Below, piece after piece: positions 61,183 through 64,000 of a DNA stretch of 64,000 bases; the first letter of the stretch is position 1, and the number at the start of each line of letters is the position of its first letter. The translations under genes and the position numbers were made by a program. Source of the stretch: Diplocarpon mali. Lineage: Eukaryota; Ascomycota; Leotiomycetes; Helotiales; Drepanopezizaceae. The stretch spans positions 5,838 to 69,837 of the forward strand of contig JAENRP010000157.1 of the NCBI GenBank assembly GCA_024741835.1, written 5' to 3'. The notes beneath the pieces are model-generated. The model did no database searches, was not told the DNA's origin, and worked only from the letters and a program-made list of their open reading frames with translations.

Positions 61183-61354
61183 TGTCGTGCTGTATTTAGA
61201 GGTGGATTCTCAGTGGTGGCAGAAGCTTGTCAAATTCTACTCTAACTGTATATCTGAGCTCCCTTTATAGAAGTGCTCTGTGGCCACTTCAGGGGTACAT
61301 TACATAAGCCAGTCCTCAGATGCCTCAGTGCCTGAGGCTCCTTATGGCGCAATA
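61183..61354 (-). repeat. 5' LTR of the Copia element (172 bp)
   Basis: Matches 54151..54322 at 167 of 172 positions by eye. It ends ggcgcaata, where the left copy has ggcgcaaca, and is followed directly by the AAAAT target duplication. Confidence 0.93.
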
Positions 61355-64000
61355 AAAATCCATTTTCTAGCTGCGATCCATTGGAGCTGCGATCTCAACC
61401 AATACTCTACAGCGGGATCAGTAAGTATTTATTCAGGGTTGGGGCTTTCGAGGGCCCTCAACCTGCGTTTGAGATCGGTGCTAATGATATTGAAGGTTCA
61501 TCGGCCCTCTGATCACAGCCGCAGCAGTCTTGAATTTTATCTGCTGGGCGAATATGGAAAGAGCCATGCTAGAGGTTTTCTGGTGGAATTTCCTCTTGAT
61601 CGCGAGTAGGTGGATGTTGTGCGTTCCAATCAAGACAAGCACGCGCTCAATATTTACAGTTTCGAGCACCTTCAGCTGTTCCTGCTGGCCCATGACCCAG
61701 AGAATGTGATGTGTATTAGAGCTGAGCGGTGGTGAGTGGCAGGAAAGACAACTTTTATAAGTCGCAAGGTACGAGATAATTGCGAATGAGGCAAATTTAC
61801 AAGAACTGCACTTTGCATGTCGTCGCTACACCAGGACTCCGGAGGTGTTAGGGAGGGAAGCTCGCTAATACTCGGCCTCGTTCGGTCTGCTTCCCAGGCG
61901 AGGTTTGGAAAATCCGAAAAGCTCGCGGTATCAAGGTCAAGGTCGCGACACACCCATGAGACTCACTCGGGCTAGAAGCACCGAGTTGCAGACTTGAACT
62001 GAATCGCGAGGCAGCATCCGTCATCAATAGGGGAACTTGCCAAGTAACAGTCGCACACAACAGGCTCTTGCAATCACGAGAAACACGGGTTCTATTGAAT
62101 ATATCCAGCAATTTGCACTGCAGAGCTACGGATTGATGAATAGGAGCGAGAATTGGATTCAGTTTGCATGTTCGGCTCCAGATTCGCTCAGTTGAATACG
62201 TCCAATTCATGGGTTAAAGTGCTGTTTGTTAACTCAGATTTACATTTGAAGGATTTTTTTGCGGCACAATTCTGACAGAAAAGTGGTTCCTGTAAGTAGG
62301 GTACATTTCTGAGTCTGAAAATAAAATGTTAAGGAAAGCGAAGAGGACAGCGATTAAACGTGAGTTTTCGCGAAGCTAGAAGTAATCGTACCTCTGAGGG
62401 AGTACTAGTCAGAGAGGCGTTGCGTTACTAGTCATTTAGCGATCCGAGAGGCACATGATCAATGGAACCTTTAATGCCATAGTTTTGCTACCTTTCTTAA
62501 AACAAAGCTCTACACCAGTGCTATATGAGGTCCAACGCAAAGTCTTTCTACCAAACGAGGAGTTCGTTTACCTTAACTAGCCCCTCGGAGTGAGCTCAGA
62601 CTTGTGGGTCCGGTATTGGACGTCTCGATATCAATATCTTACATACTGTAATAATTGTGCATATTAATACGGATTAGGCCAGCTTCGGGTTTTGCAAAGC
62701 TGATGCTCGACACAATACTAGCCGCAAATTGTATTTTACGCCATAACTCACCTCCTTAGAACTAGTATCGAAGTCGGCTCACTTGAGAGTTGGCGAAAGC
62801 GATCGGGCACATCACCAACATATCGCGGATTTAGAATTTTGCGCGACGTACCACTCAAACAAAAATAGAATCGTCATCACGAAAAAGAAACGTCAAACAT
62901 GTGTACTTGTAGTGCAGACTCACTGTCCATAGGTCCACCGGAAATCGCAACAACAAAAGCAAGATGTCTTCGGTTCAGACAAGATGCTCCTCTCCTCAAG
63001 TGTCTTAGAGGGGCTCACATTCTGCCGCATCTTATTAAATTTTCTTCTAGATCTATCAGAGCTGCACGCAACCGGGCCCAGCTCTTTCAGTTCCTCGTAC
63101 GCAGCGTGATATAACTGGCTGATCAAAATCATACTCTGATGCATAAGGCTAAGTGCAACAGTTATCGCACCGCGTATTTGTGACTTGTTGAAGCTGGCGG
63201 ACTCGTTTATCTTGATTGACAAACCAAGTTTTAAATCTCACTAATCGTCGATACGCATTTCACCCGCTAGCGAATGAGGGGAGAATTGATGCCCTCAGCT
63301 GTCGGTATGCTGAGTAGTCACGGTAGCCATCAATTCCCCCGTGGTATAATAACGCAAGATATTTTTCTTCCGACTCGGTGAAGGGACTCTCGACCAAAAT
63401 GCTTCGTACGTTGTAATATCTGGAATGATCTTCATACAGATGGCCTTGGGACACAACCTTCCTCTCCCCGCTGTGCTTTCTCTCATAAGCCCAGAGACGC
63501 CGGTCGACAGAAAGAATCCCAGTATACTTGGACTGCGGAGTAGTGTGAAACACGTGACAAGACGATGAAATAGAGTTTGAGCTAACTTCGGGTAGCGGCT
63601 CGGATCACAGTGGAGACGACCAAGCTAGGCACGGATGTAACTTGCCCCTTTGGCGCCACCGCCTTTTTCTGCCCCGACTCGTTTCACGGAGACAGGATAA
63701 ACGTGAGGCGGGAGGCGGTGACGCAGCTTGGCCCTGGCACCCCTTGAACGGTTGTCAGTTTCACTGTTCGCGGAAATCTCCAAGATAGGACGTGGTTTGC
63801 GTCTCTTTCACAGGAACTTAGCCAAGGACTACGAAGTGCTCGGCACTCGTCGAAGATGAAATCCAAGTGCTCATTGTAGATGAGACAACAAGATGTCGGA
63901 TCTGCGATTGAGATAAACGGCCCGGTCACTGAGGATTCAAAGTAAACGTTTGATATAGCCAAGACGGGTGCATTGCGGTTTCAATCCATAGTGCCGATGA
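61355..64000. other. Unresolved region right of the Copia element
   Basis: No recognised gene. On the minus strand, frames at 62,210-61,848, 61,953-61,672 and 61,693-61,481 could be exons of one multi-exon gene or relic: a GTGAGT donor near 61,963 and an acceptor GCAG near 61,885 would join the first two in phase, and the second contains a Ser/Pro-rich string (PSISELPSLTPPESWCSDD). Further minus-strand frames at 63,553-63,260 and 63,222-62,920 have no domain. I cannot name any of them and no start codon is secure. Confidence 0.3.

Larger units (their letters stand above)
54151..61354 (-). mobile_element. Complete Ty1/Copia LTR retrotransposon, inactivated
   Basis: 7,204 bp, transcribed on the minus strand. 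Two 172-bp LTRs (54151..54322 and 61183..61354) flank it, with TG..CA ends on the left copy (..TA on the right, one C-to-T change). The 5-bp target duplication AAAAT is at 54146-54150 and 61355-61359. Reading minus: Gag at roughly 61.0-60.2 kb, protease-like segment near 59.6 kb, integrase at 59.1-58.3 kb, reverse transcriptase at 57.1-56.5 kb and RNase H to the stop at 55,680. Gene order integrase-before-RT defines Copia. Many in-frame TAG/TAA codons, mostly explained by CAG/CAA to TAG/TAA, break the frame. A polypurine run (aggggg on minus) lies just inside the 3' LTR. The polyprotein needed for transposition in cis is dead. Confidence 0.93.

Overview
The window is nuclear DNA of a filamentous ascomycete (Pezizomycotina). 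The evidence is many short introns (about 40-190 nt, mostly 45-60) with GT..AG ends, CTRAY-like branch sites and CTG/TTG-flanked acceptors; typical fungal genes such as CYP61/ERG5 sterol C-22 desaturase, DASH subunit Ask1, a Pex11 protein and eIF5A; and repeats damaged by C-to-T/G-to-A changes that look like repeat-induced point mutation (RIP). A leotiomycete is plausible but not proven from sequence alone.

Layout. (1) 1-6.2 kb is gene-free: a tandem array of ~810-bp units that probably continues off the left edge, a GC-rich stretch with a Tc1/mariner remnant, and dense microsatellites and minisatellites. (2) 6.2-42.5 kb is a compact housekeeping block: CDC73 (Paf1 complex), a conserved fungal protein of unknown function, eIF5B (FUN12), an Mms1/CPSF-A-like protein, a Gyp8/TBC1D20-type Rab GAP, COG3, eIF5A, RRN7 (Pol I core factor), ubiquitin-eL40, a YIP1-family membrane protein, a mitochondrial rhodanese, ASK1, ERG5, a type-B carboxylesterase and PEX11. 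I rebuilt exon structures for all of these from splice sites and reading-frame phase; every total is a whole number of codons. (3) 42.5-54.1 kb is AT-rich, repeat-laden and nearly gene-free, but holds two paralogous genes for small secreted 8-cysteine proteins (43.4 and 49.2 kb) with matching promoters: effector-like candidates. It also has several decayed copies of one unknown repeat family, with a further copy at 11.6 kb. (4) 54,151-61,354 is a complete Ty1/Copia LTR retrotransposon on the minus strand (172-bp LTRs, 5-bp target duplication AAAAT), inactivated by stops. Between its pol gene and its 3' LTR lies a separate four-exon gene in the opposite orientation with a cysteine-rich motif. 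(5) 61.4-64.0 kb holds unrecognised minus-strand ORFs and no confident gene.

Functional links. Translation and ribosome production are over-represented (eIF5B, eIF5A, RRN7, ubiquitin-eL40); RRN7 and ubiquitin-eL40 are divergent from one ~250-bp promoter. Membrane traffic is represented by COG3, the TBC GAP and the YIP1 protein. The contrast between the compact gene block and the AT-rich effector/transposon block is a two-compartment arrangement like that seen in plant-associated fungi.
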